A stretch of DNA of 64,000 bases from Endozoicomonas sp. NE40 (GCF_040549045.1 NZ_JBEWTB010000002.1:1891501-1955500); one strand, 5' to 3'; shown: positions 36,835 through 45,857, numbered from the stretch's first letter. A program made the numbers and translations. The notes: generated from the letters alone by a model not told the origin.

Positions 36835-38499
36835 ATGGATAGCGTACAGACAGCATCTTCACCTTTGCACGAAAGCGGAGCTTCAACCAGTTTTACCTGT
36901 CCTGAGCCTGCGTCAACTGGCTCTCATCACACGAGTAAATCCTGGTTATCCCGTAAGCGAAAGAGCCTGCCACCTGTTGAGCATGACCAGGTAAGTCCAG
37001 ACAATCAGCCAGTCAAGAAAAGGCGGGTTAAATTAGTTAAACAAACTAATGAGACTGAAGAGGATAAGCGAAAAGCTGCTGTCGCTAAACATCGTTCAGA
37101 AAGCCAGGCTCTCAAAGTCGCAAAAAGGAATGCAATGAAAGAAGTAGAGCAATGGCTAAAGGACAAGGATATTGACACAGAGAGCTTAAAGCCAACCGAC
37201 ACAGAAGTAGAAAAAGTTTCTCAGTATGAAAAAATTTTACATTCCTATAAAGACAGGGGTGATGAAACAGCTATATTATGCCAGAGTGCGCTTGGAGAAT
37301 TAGCTGAAGTTTTTTGTGATTTCAAATGGGACCCTAAAAGAGAAAGCAAAACAAAAACTGTGGAAAAAAACACAAAACAACTAAACCAATCAATAAGGAA
37401 AACAAAAAAATTAAAAAAACTCATCACTTTAAATGAAAAAAATTATAACAAACTAATAAACTTAAGAAAAATGGTAGTTAGCAAGTTCTGTACTAATAAT
37501 AGCACCAACAGAAATAGGAATTACGCCAAAGCCTTATACTCTAAAGCTCAGCCATTAATAGAAAGTTTACCAGAAAACGAACGCACCAATATGAATGAAA
37601 AATTAGACCTGCTTGGTAGATTAGCAGGTCTAACACAAAAACCAAAAAGGAAAAACAATTTCAAATCAGCCAATTGGGTTAAAGAGAGAGATAAAAAAAT
37701 AAAAGAAGCTTGTGACAAGCTGGAAAACATTTTGCTGGAAAAATACAATATCAGAATTGTAAAAAATTCTCACTTCAACCTTATTCATATTGCTAAGGAA
37801 AGTATCGAGTTACTCAAACAGCATGGCCAGTTGCCTGCCAAAACATACACACAAAAAGAATTCAAAGAATTTACCAACAGAGACAAAAGAACTGAAAAAA
37901 CCAAAAAAGACAGCAAAGAATATAGCAAAGAACATAGAATAAAAATAAACAATGCTTTATTAGGGTTACAAGCTTGCTTAGGCAGCCATTTTATTAACAG
38001 TTACGGCAATGCAGATTTTGAAACTACAATATTAGCAGCTTGTGACTTTCTTGATAAACATAAGCCTGATCCTCAATTACCCATACCCACACAAGAAGCC
38101 GCAGAAGAAGCCCCCCAGACTCAACCAGCCCTGCCATCAACATCACTTAGCTTTGAACCAAAAGAGTCTGCCTGTAGTTCAAAACATATTTACAATCTCC
38201 GCAAAGAGCTTGCCTATGCAGAATTGAGAGAAGCTATAAAGCGCTGGCCTGTTTTTCCAAATCCTATCCGAGATAAAAGAGAGTTAATCTGTGCGACTGA
38301 ATATTGTATTAAATCCATACAGTGGACAGCACCCATAACTTACGAGGCATACCAGCGATTCCTTTCGTCTCAACAGGTAAGCAAGGACTACGATAGCACC
38401 CCTGAAGAATCTATCAATAAACAACTGGACTCATTAAAAAAACAATTAATGGAGGTGGCAATACACTCTGAAAGAATAGAAAAAAAAGCAGGACATTGA
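36835..38499 (+). CDS. Lysine-rich coiled-coil protein with nuclear-localisation-like basic clusters
   Basis: A 554-residue protein with no family I recognise. Two basic clusters near the N-terminus, SRKRKS (residues 39-44) and PVKKRRVK (59-66), resemble eukaryotic monopartite or spaced bipartite nuclear localisation signals. Residues 75-380 are very rich in K, E and N and predicted helical or coiled coil; a proline-rich linker (PQLPIPTQEAAEEAPQTQP) follows at about 420. There is no signal peptide. The central DNA is much more AT-rich than mdh next to it, a sign of separate history. It converges with the zinc-finger gene. A host-nucleus effector is an inference only. Confidence 0.7.
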   Translation: MDSVQTASSPLHESGASTSFTCPEPASTGSHHTSKSWLSRKRKSLPPVEHDQVSPDNQPVKKRRVKLVKQTNETEEDKRKAAVAKHRSESQALKVAKRNAMKEVEQWLKDKDIDTESLKPTDTEVEKVSQYEKILHSYKDRGDETAILCQSALGELAEVFCDFKWDPKRESKTKTVEKNTKQLNQSIRKTKKLKKLITLNEKNYNKLINLRKMVVSKFCTNNSTNRNRNYAKALYSKAQPLIESLPENERTNMNEKLDLLGRLAGLTQKPKRKNNFKSANWVKERDKKIKEACDKLENILLEKYNIRIVKNSHFNLIHIAKESIELLKQHGQLPAKTYTQKEFKEFTNRDKRTEKTKKDSKEYSKEHRIKINNALLGLQACLGSHFINSYGNADFETTILAACDFLDKHKPDPQLPIPTQEAAEEAPQTQPALPSTSLSFEPKESACSSKHIYNLRKELAYAELREAIKRWPVFPNPIRDKRELICATEYCIKSIQWTAPITYEAYQRFLSSQQVSKDYDSTPEESINKQLDSLKKQLMEVAIHSERIEKKAGH

Positions 38500-38584
38500 A
38501 ATTATCAGGGCCGCAGTCGAATATCTTAACGGCAGGTCTGAAGAAAGCTGCAGGCATTAGTTGCCACTCAGGTGGTGTCTGTAA

Positions 38585-39319
38585 TTACAAAAAATCTTCT
38601 TCGCTTACATCTAGAACAGGCAAGCCCCAGCCTGATGTCGCCTCATTTGACACCCCGGAATCACGCCCTGCTAAAAGCGTACCGTTATTCGTCGTTGCTG
38701 TTGCCATTCCCTCTGCCGGCAGAGGCACCATGGTTGTAGTGGTCGCAGTAGTACAACTGGTCACCAGGTATGCACTACCCTCGGGGGAGACAATCGTGCT
38801 GACGGTTGTTGAATTACCACAGGCTGCCACAGTTTGAAGCGATGTAGTCGTTACGATACCTACAGGCTCTACTTGGGACTGCACTGAAACTGGTGTAGGG
38901 CTCTTGTGTTTTCGCTTCATGTGTCCCTCATAATCAGCTTTCCGGGTAAACCCAAGCTGGCATAGGTCACACTGGTAAGGACGCCCCATGTCATGAACCC
39001 TCATATGCCTTTTAAGGCTATTTGCCTGGTTAAAGTCCCAGTTACAAACCTGACACAAGTATGGCCGTAAACCTGAATGGGTTTGGGCGTGATTTCTCAG
39101 ATGTTGTCGTGTATCGAACGAGCGATAGCACTGCGTGCAGTAAAATTGCCTCTTATGGGAGTGGATTTCACAGTGTGTATCAAGGTTTGCCTGTGTCAGA
39201 AAATGACGATGGCATTCAATGCAAACGAAACGCGCCTGATTGGCGTGAGCTGCCATGTGAGCACTGAGTTCAACTAAAGTACCAAACTCTGTACGACATA
39301 CTTCACAGGTATAAGGCAT
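38585..39319 (-). CDS. Polydactyl C2H2 zinc-finger protein, five tandem fingers
   Basis: A 244-residue protein whose first 138 residues are five consecutive C2H2 fingers. First cysteines are at 5, 33, 61, 89 and 117, an exact 28-residue period. All follow C-x2-C-x12-H-x3-H except the last, which has four residues between histidines. Linkers such as HSGLRPYLC resemble the animal HTGEKPY linker. The C-terminal 100 residues are Ser/Thr/Val-rich and end acidic (VSEEDFL), like an activation tail. Bacterial zinc fingers of the Ros type have one finger, so this architecture is eukaryote-like. There is no signal peptide and only a poor ribosome binding site. Host DNA binding is an inference. Confidence 0.88.
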   Translation of the reverse strand: MPYTCEVCRTEFGTLVELSAHMAAHANQARFVCIECHRHFLTQANLDTHCEIHSHKRQFYCTQCYRSFDTRQHLRNHAQTHSGLRPYLCQVCNWDFNQANSLKRHMRVHDMGRPYQCDLCQLGFTRKADYEGHMKRKHKSPTPVSVQSQVEPVGIVTTTSLQTVAACGNSTTVSTIVSPEGSAYLVTSCTTATTTTMVPLPAEGMATATTNNGTLLAGRDSGVSNEATSGWGLPVLDVSEEDFL

Positions 39320-39573
39320 ACGAGGTAATCATCGTTCGTAGGGATGGAGTTAAGCACTTACCACCGACGGGAGTAACTCTTCAGTTTCAACTCCCAGATT
39401 AGTATTATCAGGAGCACTTTGCATAAGGACTTCTCAACCCTGGTCTATGAGCAATAAGTCAGAAAATAGGATTCCATGTGGTTGAGTACTTATCGTTGAA
39501 TGATGAAAAAGTCATTGAGCTTTTAACTCAATCTCTGACACACTGGCTCTCTAACATCTGAAGGAAGCAGACC

Positions 39574-41046
39574 ATGAGTGAGTTCGTTCTGGAAAATAAT
39601 AATCAGACCACCTCCAGCGTAACCGAAATACCTGCTGCTAATATGGAAAAGACTCTGGCAGAACAGCTGCACAAGCAGCGGGAAGCCTTCCTCCAGAACC
39701 CTTGCCCAAGCGCCTCGGAACGGCGTGAATGGCTACAGCAGCTTAAACAGGCTTTGCTCAGCCATCAGGAGCAACTTATTCAGGCGATTGATACCGACTT
39801 TGGTGGACGTTCCCGCAATGAAACCTTGCTGGCGGAATTTATGTCCTCCCTGAGTGATATTGCCTACGCCAGCAAACGTCTGAAAAAATGGATGAAACCC
39901 AGCCGTCGTCGTGTACCACTGCACCTGCAACCTGCTTCAGCCAGGGTGATTTATCAGCCCGTGGGGGTTGTAGGCATTATTGTTCCCTGGAACTACCCGC
40001 TGTTTCTGGCTATGGGGCCATTAGTTGCCGCGCTGGCAGCCGGAAACCGCTGCATGCTGAAACTGTCTGAGTTCACTCCGGACACCTCAAAACTGATGGC
40101 TGATATTATTGCCAGAACCTTTCCGGATGATCTTGTAACCGTGATCAACGGTGAGGAAGATGTTGCCGCTGCTTTTTCCAGACTGCCTTTTGACCATCTG
40201 TTGTTTACCGGCTCAACATCGGTGGGCAAGCATGTGATGCGTGCCGCTGCGGACAACCTGACACCTGTGACACTGGAGCTGGGCGGTAAATCTCCGGTCA
40301 TTATAGACAATGACTTTCCATTGCAGGAAGCGGTCGAACGCATCTGCTACGGCAAATCCCTGAATGCCGGTCAAACCTGTGTGGCTCCGGATTATATTCT
40401 TATCGACAAGTCACGACAGCAGGCGTTTGTCGATACTTACTTTAAGACGTTCCGCTCGATGTACCCAACCGTCAGTGGTAACAGTGACTATTCAGCCATT
40501 ATTAATCATCGCCAGCATCAACGACTTTTGTCGTTAATTCAGGATGCCAGAGACAAAGGGGCAACGGTTGTAACTCTGGATGATGAAACTATTTCTGACG
40601 GTTCTCGTCGTATTCCTCCACACCTGATTCTGAATGCCACAGACGATATGGAGGTGATGCAACAGGAAATTTTTGGCCCCCTGCTGCCGGTCATTGCGAT
40701 TGATAACCTTGAAGAAGGCATTGATTATGTTCGGGCGCGCCCCCGCCCTCTGGCTCTGTATTATTTCGGGTCCAGTAAGCAGCGCCAGAACCAGGTACAG
40801 CAGCAGACCCATTCAGGTGGTGTCTGTATTAACGAAACCCTGATGCACGTTGCCATCGACGATATGCCATTTGGCGGCATCGGCCCTTCAGGCATGGGTC
40901 ACTACCACGGGCAGGAGGGATTCCTGACCTTCAGCAAAGCGAAATCGATCCTGTCCAAGGGGCGCTTTAACTCCGCCAGGCTGATATTTCCGCCTCATAA
41001 CAGCCGGTTCAAACAAGCCATACTGAAGTTCCTGTCATCACGTTAA
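39574..41046 (+). CDS. Coniferyl-aldehyde-dehydrogenase-like aldehyde dehydrogenase
   Basis: A 490-residue NAD(P)-dependent aldehyde dehydrogenase. The catalytic glutamate lies in VTLELGGKSPVI and the nucleophilic cysteine in LNAGQTCVAPDYI; the cofactor motif is FTGSTSVGKHVM. Overall sequence (IVPWNYPLFLAMGPLVAALAAG, MPFGGIGPSGMGHYHG) fits the coniferyl aldehyde/fatty aldehyde group. GGAAG precedes the ATG. It oxidises aldehydes to acids; the physiological substrate is unknown. It is a single gene. Confidence 0.88.
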   Translation: MSEFVLENNNQTTSSVTEIPAANMEKTLAEQLHKQREAFLQNPCPSASERREWLQQLKQALLSHQEQLIQAIDTDFGGRSRNETLLAEFMSSLSDIAYASKRLKKWMKPSRRRVPLHLQPASARVIYQPVGVVGIIVPWNYPLFLAMGPLVAALAAGNRCMLKLSEFTPDTSKLMADIIARTFPDDLVTVINGEEDVAAAFSRLPFDHLLFTGSTSVGKHVMRAAADNLTPVTLELGGKSPVIIDNDFPLQEAVERICYGKSLNAGQTCVAPDYILIDKSRQQAFVDTYFKTFRSMYPTVSGNSDYSAIINHRQHQRLLSLIQDARDKGATVVTLDDETISDGSRRIPPHLILNATDDMEVMQQEIFGPLLPVIAIDNLEEGIDYVRARPRPLALYYFGSSKQRQNQVQQQTHSGGVCINETLMHVAIDDMPFGGIGPSGMGHYHGQEGFLTFSKAKSILSKGRFNSARLIFPPHNSRFKQAILKFLSSR

Positions 41047-41159
41047 CGTGAGAAGAGGCCGTGATAAATTTGAGCCTGAAGGCTGATTTCGTTACGATTG
41101 CGCCCTGATTTGCCAACACAACCTCCGCTCAGGGGGATACAGCAGGAAAAGCACTTTCG

Positions 41160-41645
41160 ATGAGCAAAGTTATCTATCCTGGCACTTTTGACCCGATCAC
41201 TAAAGGCCATATGGATCTGGTCGAGCGCGCCGCTCGCATCTTCGACGAAGTTGTTATTGCGGTGGCTGCCAGCCCCAGAAAAAAACCTTTATTCGACCTG
41301 AATGAGCGGGTTCGACTGGCTGAGGAAAGCATTGCTCACCTTGATAATGTCAAGGTCACCGGCTTTAGTTCCCTGTTGGCAAAATTTCTGGAAGAACAGC
41401 AGGCAACCGTGATTCTGCGCGGCTTGCGTGCTGTTTCTGACTTTGAGTATGAATTTCAGATGGCGAACATGAACCGTGTTCTGGCGCCATCTGTAGACAG
41501 CCTGTTTCTGACGCCTGCGGAGCAGTATTCGTATATATCCTCAACCCTGGTGCGTGAAATCGCTTCTCTGGGTGGAGACATAACGAATTTTGTAGACCCT
41601 TGCGTTGGCAAGGCTCTGGCTGAAAAGTTTGGTCAGAAAGACTGA
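41160..41645 (+). CDS. coaD: Phosphopantetheine adenylyltransferase CoaD
   Basis: A 161-residue nucleotidyltransferase of normal length. The HxGH-type motif appears as YPGTFDPITKGHMDLVERA, and the C-terminal ISSTLVREIA motif binds ATP phosphates. It adenylates 4'-phosphopantetheine, the penultimate step of coenzyme A synthesis. It is followed 33 bases later by the ferredoxin gene, an arrangement common in gammaproteobacteria. Confidence 0.95.
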   Translation: MSKVIYPGTFDPITKGHMDLVERAARIFDEVVIAVAASPRKKPLFDLNERVRLAEESIAHLDNVKVTGFSSLLAKFLEEQQATVILRGLRAVSDFEYEFQMANMNRVLAPSVDSLFLTPAEQYSYISSTLVREIASLGGDITNFVDPCVGKALAEKFGQKD

Positions 41646-41678
41646 GTTGATCAGAACAGGCTTTTCGGAGAAGATCCC

Positions 41679-41930
41679 ATGGCTTTAGTCATTGTTGACG
41701 ATTGCATCAACTGCGACGTCTGCGAACCTGAGTGTCCTAACAGCGCCATCTCCCCGGGAGATGAAATCTATGAAATTGACCCGACTCTGTGTACAGAGTG
41801 TGTGGGGCATTACGATGAGCCTCAGTGTCAGAATGTCTGCCCTGTCGACTGCATTGAGCTGGATCCTGAACACCAGGAATCCAAAGAGGAGTTGATGGAA
41901 AAGTACACCATCATCACCAGCGCTGCGTAA
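41679..41930 (+). CDS. YfhL family 4Fe-4S dicluster ferredoxin
   Basis: An 83-residue ferredoxin. The first cluster motif is CINCDVCEPECPN and the second begins CTECVGHYDEPQCQNVCPVDC, including the longer loop typical of YfhL/Fdx proteins of the Alvin type. It carries low-potential electrons in the cytoplasm. It is probably cotranscribed with coaD, with GGAGAAG before the ATG. Confidence 0.93.
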   Translation: MALVIVDDCINCDVCEPECPNSAISPGDEIYEIDPTLCTECVGHYDEPQCQNVCPVDCIELDPEHQESKEELMEKYTIITSAA

Positions 41931-41966
41931 TATCTGCGGCTTTTAATGCCGCTTGATGCTAAAGAT

Positions 41967-41993
41967 AGAGGCATTGTTTCTGACAATGCCTCT
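41967..41993. terminator. Hairpin terminator after the ferredoxin gene
   Basis: AGAGGCATTGT at 41967-41977 pairs with ACAATGCCTCT at 41983-41993 (11 bp, five-base loop). It lies between convergent genes and may end both transcripts. Confidence 0.7.
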
Positions 41994-42030
41994 TCTGTAT
42001 CTGACTATATTGGATTCACTCAGGGCTGGA

Positions 42031-42252
42031 TTAACTCAGACGGCGTAAATCACCCAGTTTGCCGTCATCGCTATAGGATATTTCAAACGTTCCGTGAATA
42101 CCTTCACGGGTGACATGCTGTAGCAGAATGTCGTAAGGCAGACTCATCGTGAAGCCTTCCCTGGTTCGTACCTGAACCCTGTGTTTTTTCCCTTTGTAAT
42201 AGAGCAGAACCTGCTCAGAGTTCAGGCTGATTGAAAACACTGCCGTGTGCAT
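42031..42252 (-). CDS. DUF2835 family small protein
   Basis: A 73-residue cytoplasmic protein. The pattern VLLYYKGKKHRVQVRTREG followed by GIHGTFEISY matches my recollection of the DUF2835 family of gammaproteobacteria, whose function is unknown. ATG at 42252 is chosen because GGAGG lies just upstream; a start five codons earlier would overlap this site. It is a stand-alone gene between two bidirectional hairpins. Confidence 0.75.
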   Translation of the reverse strand: MHTAVFSISLNSEQVLLYYKGKKHRVQVRTREGFTMSLPYDILLQHVTREGIHGTFEISYSDDGKLGDLRRLS

Positions 42253-42356
42253 GCTGCCTCCATCCAATGAATTATTCGCTTATACAGTAAAATCTAGCAG
42301 GTTGCCTGCTGGTCATCAGGCGGTACAAAACTATCTTATACCAGATGGACAGATAC

Positions 42357-42396
42357 AAAAAAGCCCGGACTCTGTTCAGATATCCGGGCTTTTTTT
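42357..42396. terminator. Rho-independent terminator of the lipoprotein gene
   Basis: A stem of GCCCGGA against TCCGGGC is flanked by A and T runs on both sides (A6 at the left, T7 at the right), so it can terminate on either strand. On the minus strand it follows the lipoprotein gene at 42411-43232. Confidence 0.85.
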
Positions 42397-42410
42397 CAGT
42401 CAGGTTCGGA

Positions 42411-43232
42411 TTATGGTTGTCCCTGATCCGGTTGAGGAGGCATCAGGCCCTCAGGCAGTTGCATATCGTTTGGAATCTGCATCTGCTGCATCACCTGATT
42501 AATGGATTCGCGGATACTGGCAATCATTGCCTTGTAACCTTCATCAAAGCCACGATAGAACGCCAGAGTTGTTCCCTGCAGCTCTTCACTCTCCTCAGGC
42601 TGGAATATTGCCGGTTGCTTGCCTTCCGGATTCTCACCACTGAAGAATGACTCCATAGAGGTTGGTACGGTCAGCGCTACGCGTCCACCCGCCATATAAC
42701 CATCTACAAAGCGACCTCTCATGAATGGGTTATCACTGCTGCCTACGCCGGCAATTCGATAGGCGTCTTCAGCTTCACACCAGCGATCTTTATATTCACT
42801 GGCCTGCTCGCCGTCCCGACAGTCATATTCAAGAATGCCCAGTTTTTTAACCATGCCGTTGTAGCCTGCACGGTAGCCTGCCTCGAAAGGCTTTTCATTC
42901 TGTCCTTCAAGCGGTTCCCGGGCCACACTGCTGGCTTCAGCACGTCTGCCATCGTTGATGCCCTGGCGGAAACCTTTCAGGAAAGGACCAAAAGCCTCCG
43001 GGTCATCTGCTACGGTGCTCTCATCAAACAGGCTTCTGGCTTCACACCAGGTCTGTTTCATGGGGTCACTGCTGTCGACTATGGAACAGTCGTAAGATTC
43101 TTCAACGGCGGCAGGACGGCTATCGTCGACTACAGGTGCCACTTTGGGGCATTCTTTGGGCTTGCTGCATCCCTGCAGAATGGCCAATACAGCCACTGCG
43201 GGCAGAAAACCTACCGAAACAACTTTACGCAT
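42411..43232 (-). CDS. Hypothetical lipoprotein
   Basis: A 273-residue protein with a lipoprotein signal: basic start, hydrophobic stretch, and lipobox LQGC with Cys at residue 22. The mature part contains repeated motifs with glycine and aromatic residues (FLKGFRQGINDGRR, FEAGYRAGYNGM, FVDGYMAGGR, FYRGFDEGYKAM), suggesting four short degenerate repeats of the GxxxGY type. It ends with a proline/glutamine-rich tail. Family unknown. It should be anchored in the inner or outer membrane facing the periplasm. It stands as a single transcript with a terminator. Confidence 0.72.
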   Translation of the reverse strand: MRKVVSVGFLPAVAVLAILQGCSKPKECPKVAPVVDDSRPAAVEESYDCSIVDSSDPMKQTWCEARSLFDESTVADDPEAFGPFLKGFRQGINDGRRAEASSVAREPLEGQNEKPFEAGYRAGYNGMVKKLGILEYDCRDGEQASEYKDRWCEAEDAYRIAGVGSSDNPFMRGRFVDGYMAGGRVALTVPTSMESFFSGENPEGKQPAIFQPEESEELQGTTLAFYRGFDEGYKAMIASIRESINQVMQQMQIPNDMQLPEGLMPPQPDQGQP

Positions 43233-43404
43233 TCAATTCTCCTTCCGGGGACTGAGCCCTGAGAATCATTGCCTGATGTCGATATGAAAACCATATAAAC
43301 CACCTGGGAACCAATGATACGGACTCAATTTAGTATTTGTTCACCATCGTTTGACGGAGCTGAGTAAATATAGTTCACAAAATCAGTCATTTTCTTTTGT
43401 CGCC

Positions 43405-44559
43405 TCACTGTTCTGGTCGTAGTACTGAAAAACGGCTGTTTTTAAGCTGGACGCCAGCCCCGAAGCCGCATAATTCCTGCCAGCTCTCCGGTAGCTGTTG
43501 CCTGAGCAGAGATATCAGTTGCTCAAGCGGGCAGTCCGCCTGACAGGCAGGCAATATCAGTGGTTCATCATCGAGGAACCATTTAACACTGGGCTTTCGT
43601 CCCTCACTGCTGCTCACAAGAAGATCAAGGTGAGACCCGTAGCCGACATTCTGAGTGCGTGGAACGCCCATAATGGCCAGAAATGCCAGCAGGTTAAGAT
43701 CACTGGCCACGTAGAGGACAAAGCGTTCGCAATGATTTCCTTTGCAGGTTTGATGACGGGCTGGCTTGCGAGCCTGATTCCTGGCCTGATAGCCATCCAG
43801 AGTTTTAATCAATTCCTGAATAAAGTTTGTACTCAGGATCTGGAGAATTTTCCGGTCTTTCACAAATTCTCTAAAAAACCAGTCCAGCAAGCCGATCAGT
43901 TGTTCCTGATCAGCAGGGGTCAGGTCATCAGGCAGCGGGATGTTGTATAGCTTACGGATAAACACCGCATCCATCAGAGAAGCCAGGGGGAAAATCAGTT
44001 CCGGCCGGTTAGCCACTTTTGCCCAGTATGAAAAGCGCGCTCCATAGCTCGCTTTTTTCTGTTGCCATATCGCACTGGCTTCCAGAGCTTCCAGACGTTT
44101 CACAAACCCCGGACAAAGATAATGAGCACTGAATAGAAAGTCAGACTCAGGAGGATAGGCAAACAAAGGAGGAATCTGCGTCTGGTTCGGCAGGCCGGTT
44201 TCAGCCACGCCTGCAGGGTAAAAACCCTGAAGGATGGCACTGGCAGACTGGATGGTGCGGTTCAGGTTTCTGGCAATATGTCGACTGTAACCACTGTGCC
44301 AGGTTTCAGGGAAATCATCAGAAAAGTAGCGTTTCCTAAGCTTTTTTCCCAGTTCGTAGCATTGCTTCACCCCCTTTACCGTCAACTCACCGCTACCCAT
44401 AGGCCAGAGTTTTTCATTGAAAGGAACCTGGGGAGAACGATCACCATGACGAACCAGGCTGATAACCAGATCCGGAGACTCAGCAGTTGCGAAATGAGGT
44501 TGAAAGCAGGTGCCTGCTAAAAAAGCCAGCAGCACCATCCAGATGCAAGATTTATTCAT
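43405..44559 (-). CDS. Histidine acid phosphatase family protein, exported
   Basis: A 384-residue protein with a signal peptide (MVLLAFLAGTCFQPHFATAES). The catalytic phosphate-binding motif SLVRHGDRSPQVPF (His38) matches the histidine acid phosphatase consensus RHGxRxP, and the spacing resembles eukaryotic prostatic/lysosomal-type enzymes more than bacterial AppA. The C-terminal motif that is normally HD appears as ASDLNLLAFLAIMG (Ser286-Asp287), so the histidine is replaced while the aspartate proton donor remains. It may dephosphorylate an organic phosphate in the periplasm or host environment. Activity is uncertain because of the substitution. Confidence 0.78.
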   Translation of the reverse strand: MNKSCIWMVLLAFLAGTCFQPHFATAESPDLVISLVRHGDRSPQVPFNEKLWPMGSGELTVKGVKQCYELGKKLRKRYFSDDFPETWHSGYSRHIARNLNRTIQSASAILQGFYPAGVAETGLPNQTQIPPLFAYPPESDFLFSAHYLCPGFVKRLEALEASAIWQQKKASYGARFSYWAKVANRPELIFPLASLMDAVFIRKLYNIPLPDDLTPADQEQLIGLLDWFFREFVKDRKILQILSTNFIQELIKTLDGYQARNQARKPARHQTCKGNHCERFVLYVASDLNLLAFLAIMGVPRTQNVGYGSHLDLLVSSSEGRKPSVKWFLDDEPLILPACQADCPLEQLISLLRQQLPESWQELCGFGAGVQLKNSRFSVLRPEQ

Positions 44560-44624
44560 TATTCTGTTCGCTTTAGAATTAGCCTTGCGAAGAGAATAGA
44601 AAAGATTTTCTGTTTAACCAGTCT

Positions 44625-45857
44625 TCACTGTATGTCGCTGATTCCCATTGCCTGTTTGATAATACATTCTTTTATCAAATGAGAATCATTAGCCAGTTTT
44701 AACCCCGTGTTACGTAACCAGCGAACAGTCAGATCGTCAGCGTGAAACAAATGCTGAAAGCCGTCCATCGCCGCTAACATGGTCATGTTGGCACCTTTGC
44801 GATGACGCTGGTAACGCCCGAGAATATGCTCACCTGCAATATCATCGCCACGCTTACAGGCACGGGTTAATTCCCTGCTTAACGCTTCAACATCCTGCAG
44901 TCCCAGATTAACCCCCTGCCCCGCCAGAGGATGAATGGTATGGCAGGCGTCTCCCACCAGTACAACGCCTTCCCGGTAATAGTGTCTGGCGTGTCGATGT
45001 TTGAGGGGAAAACGGTAACGCTGATCTGTCCGGATAATATTACCAAGGCGGTGTTCAAAAGCGTTGCCCAGCGCTTTGCAGAATGCCTCTTCGTCAAGCG
45101 ACATAACTTCATCAGCACGCTCAGGCAGTAGTGACCAGACAATAGAACAGTAATGTCTGCCGTTTTGATCAGGCACAGGCAGAAATGCCAGAGGGCCGGT
45201 ATCGAGAAAAACCTGCCAGGCCGTATCCTGATGGTGTTTTTCAGTCTCAACCGTAGTGACAATGGCATGATGCAGACAATCTTTTTGTGACTGCGGAATG
45301 CCCGCCCATTTTCTTACCGCAGACCCGGCACCGTCAGCACCCACCAGCAACCGACAATGAAATGCCTGCCCGTTTTCAGCCACTACCTCATAACCCGTTT
45401 CAAGCTGCCTGAATGACAATTCGCCCGAAGCTTCCAGCAGGTCAACAGATGAATTCTCCAGCCCTTTTAACAACGATTCCCGAATCACAGGGTTCTCAAC
45501 GATATACCCCAGCTGTGGATAACCTACTGACCCGGCATCAAAGGCTATTTCCCCGGTACCTTCACCATCCCAGACCCGCATGTGGCGGTATGGACAAACC
45601 CTCTGGGAGATCATGGTGTCCCAGACACCCAGGCGCTTAAAAAGCTGCACTGAAGCTTCTGTCAGAGCACTGACCCGTGGAGAATAAGGGGCATTCTCTG
45701 AAACCAGATCAGGCTTCAGGCTATGTTGATCAATGACGACTATTCGCAGAGAGGTTTCACTCAGACTCAGCGCCAGAGCCGCGCCCACCATTCCACCACC
45801 AACGATGGCAACATCATAGTTCTGTGAAAAATAGTTCTGCGAAAAATAGCTTTGCAT
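44625..45857 (-). CDS. ubiI: UbiI-type flavin hydroxylase of ubiquinone biosynthesis
   Basis: A 410-residue FAD-dependent monooxygenase. The FAD-binding start is DVAIVGGGMVGAALALSL, and the second FAD motif is VVLVGDACHTIHPLAGQGVNLGLQD, typical of UbiI/VisC (C5 hydroxylase). ATG at 45857 with GGAAGGAG upstream is chosen; an ATG ten codons earlier overlaps the end of ubiH. The N-terminus carries a short duplicated YFSQN sequence. The gene lies immediately after ubiH, the conserved ygfB-ubiH-ubiI neighbourhood. Confidence 0.87.
   Translation of the reverse strand: MQSYFSQNYFSQNYDVAIVGGGMVGAALALSLSETSLRIVVIDQHSLKPDLVSENAPYSPRVSALTEASVQLFKRLGVWDTMISQRVCPYRHMRVWDGEGTGEIAFDAGSVGYPQLGYIVENPVIRESLLKGLENSSVDLLEASGELSFRQLETGYEVVAENGQAFHCRLLVGADGAGSAVRKWAGIPQSQKDCLHHAIVTTVETEKHHQDTAWQVFLDTGPLAFLPVPDQNGRHYCSIVWSLLPERADEVMSLDEEAFCKALGNAFEHRLGNIIRTDQRYRFPLKHRHARHYYREGVVLVGDACHTIHPLAGQGVNLGLQDVEALSRELTRACKRGDDIAGEHILGRYQRHRKGANMTMLAAMDGFQHLFHADDLTVRWLRNTGLKLANDSHLIKECIIKQAMGISDIQ
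45817..45846. repeat. 15-bp tandem duplication at the start of ubiI
   Basis: TAGTTCTGTGAAAAA and TAGTTCTGCGAAAAA lie side by side on the plus strand with a single difference. They encode the repeated pentapeptide near the N-terminus, in frame and outside the FAD motif. Confidence 0.85.

Noticed and set aside
38496..38837. Plus-strand open frame of 113 codons opposite the zinc-finger gene
   Set aside because: It overlaps the tail of the C2H2 gene on the other strand, has no recognisable features and is best read as a shadow.
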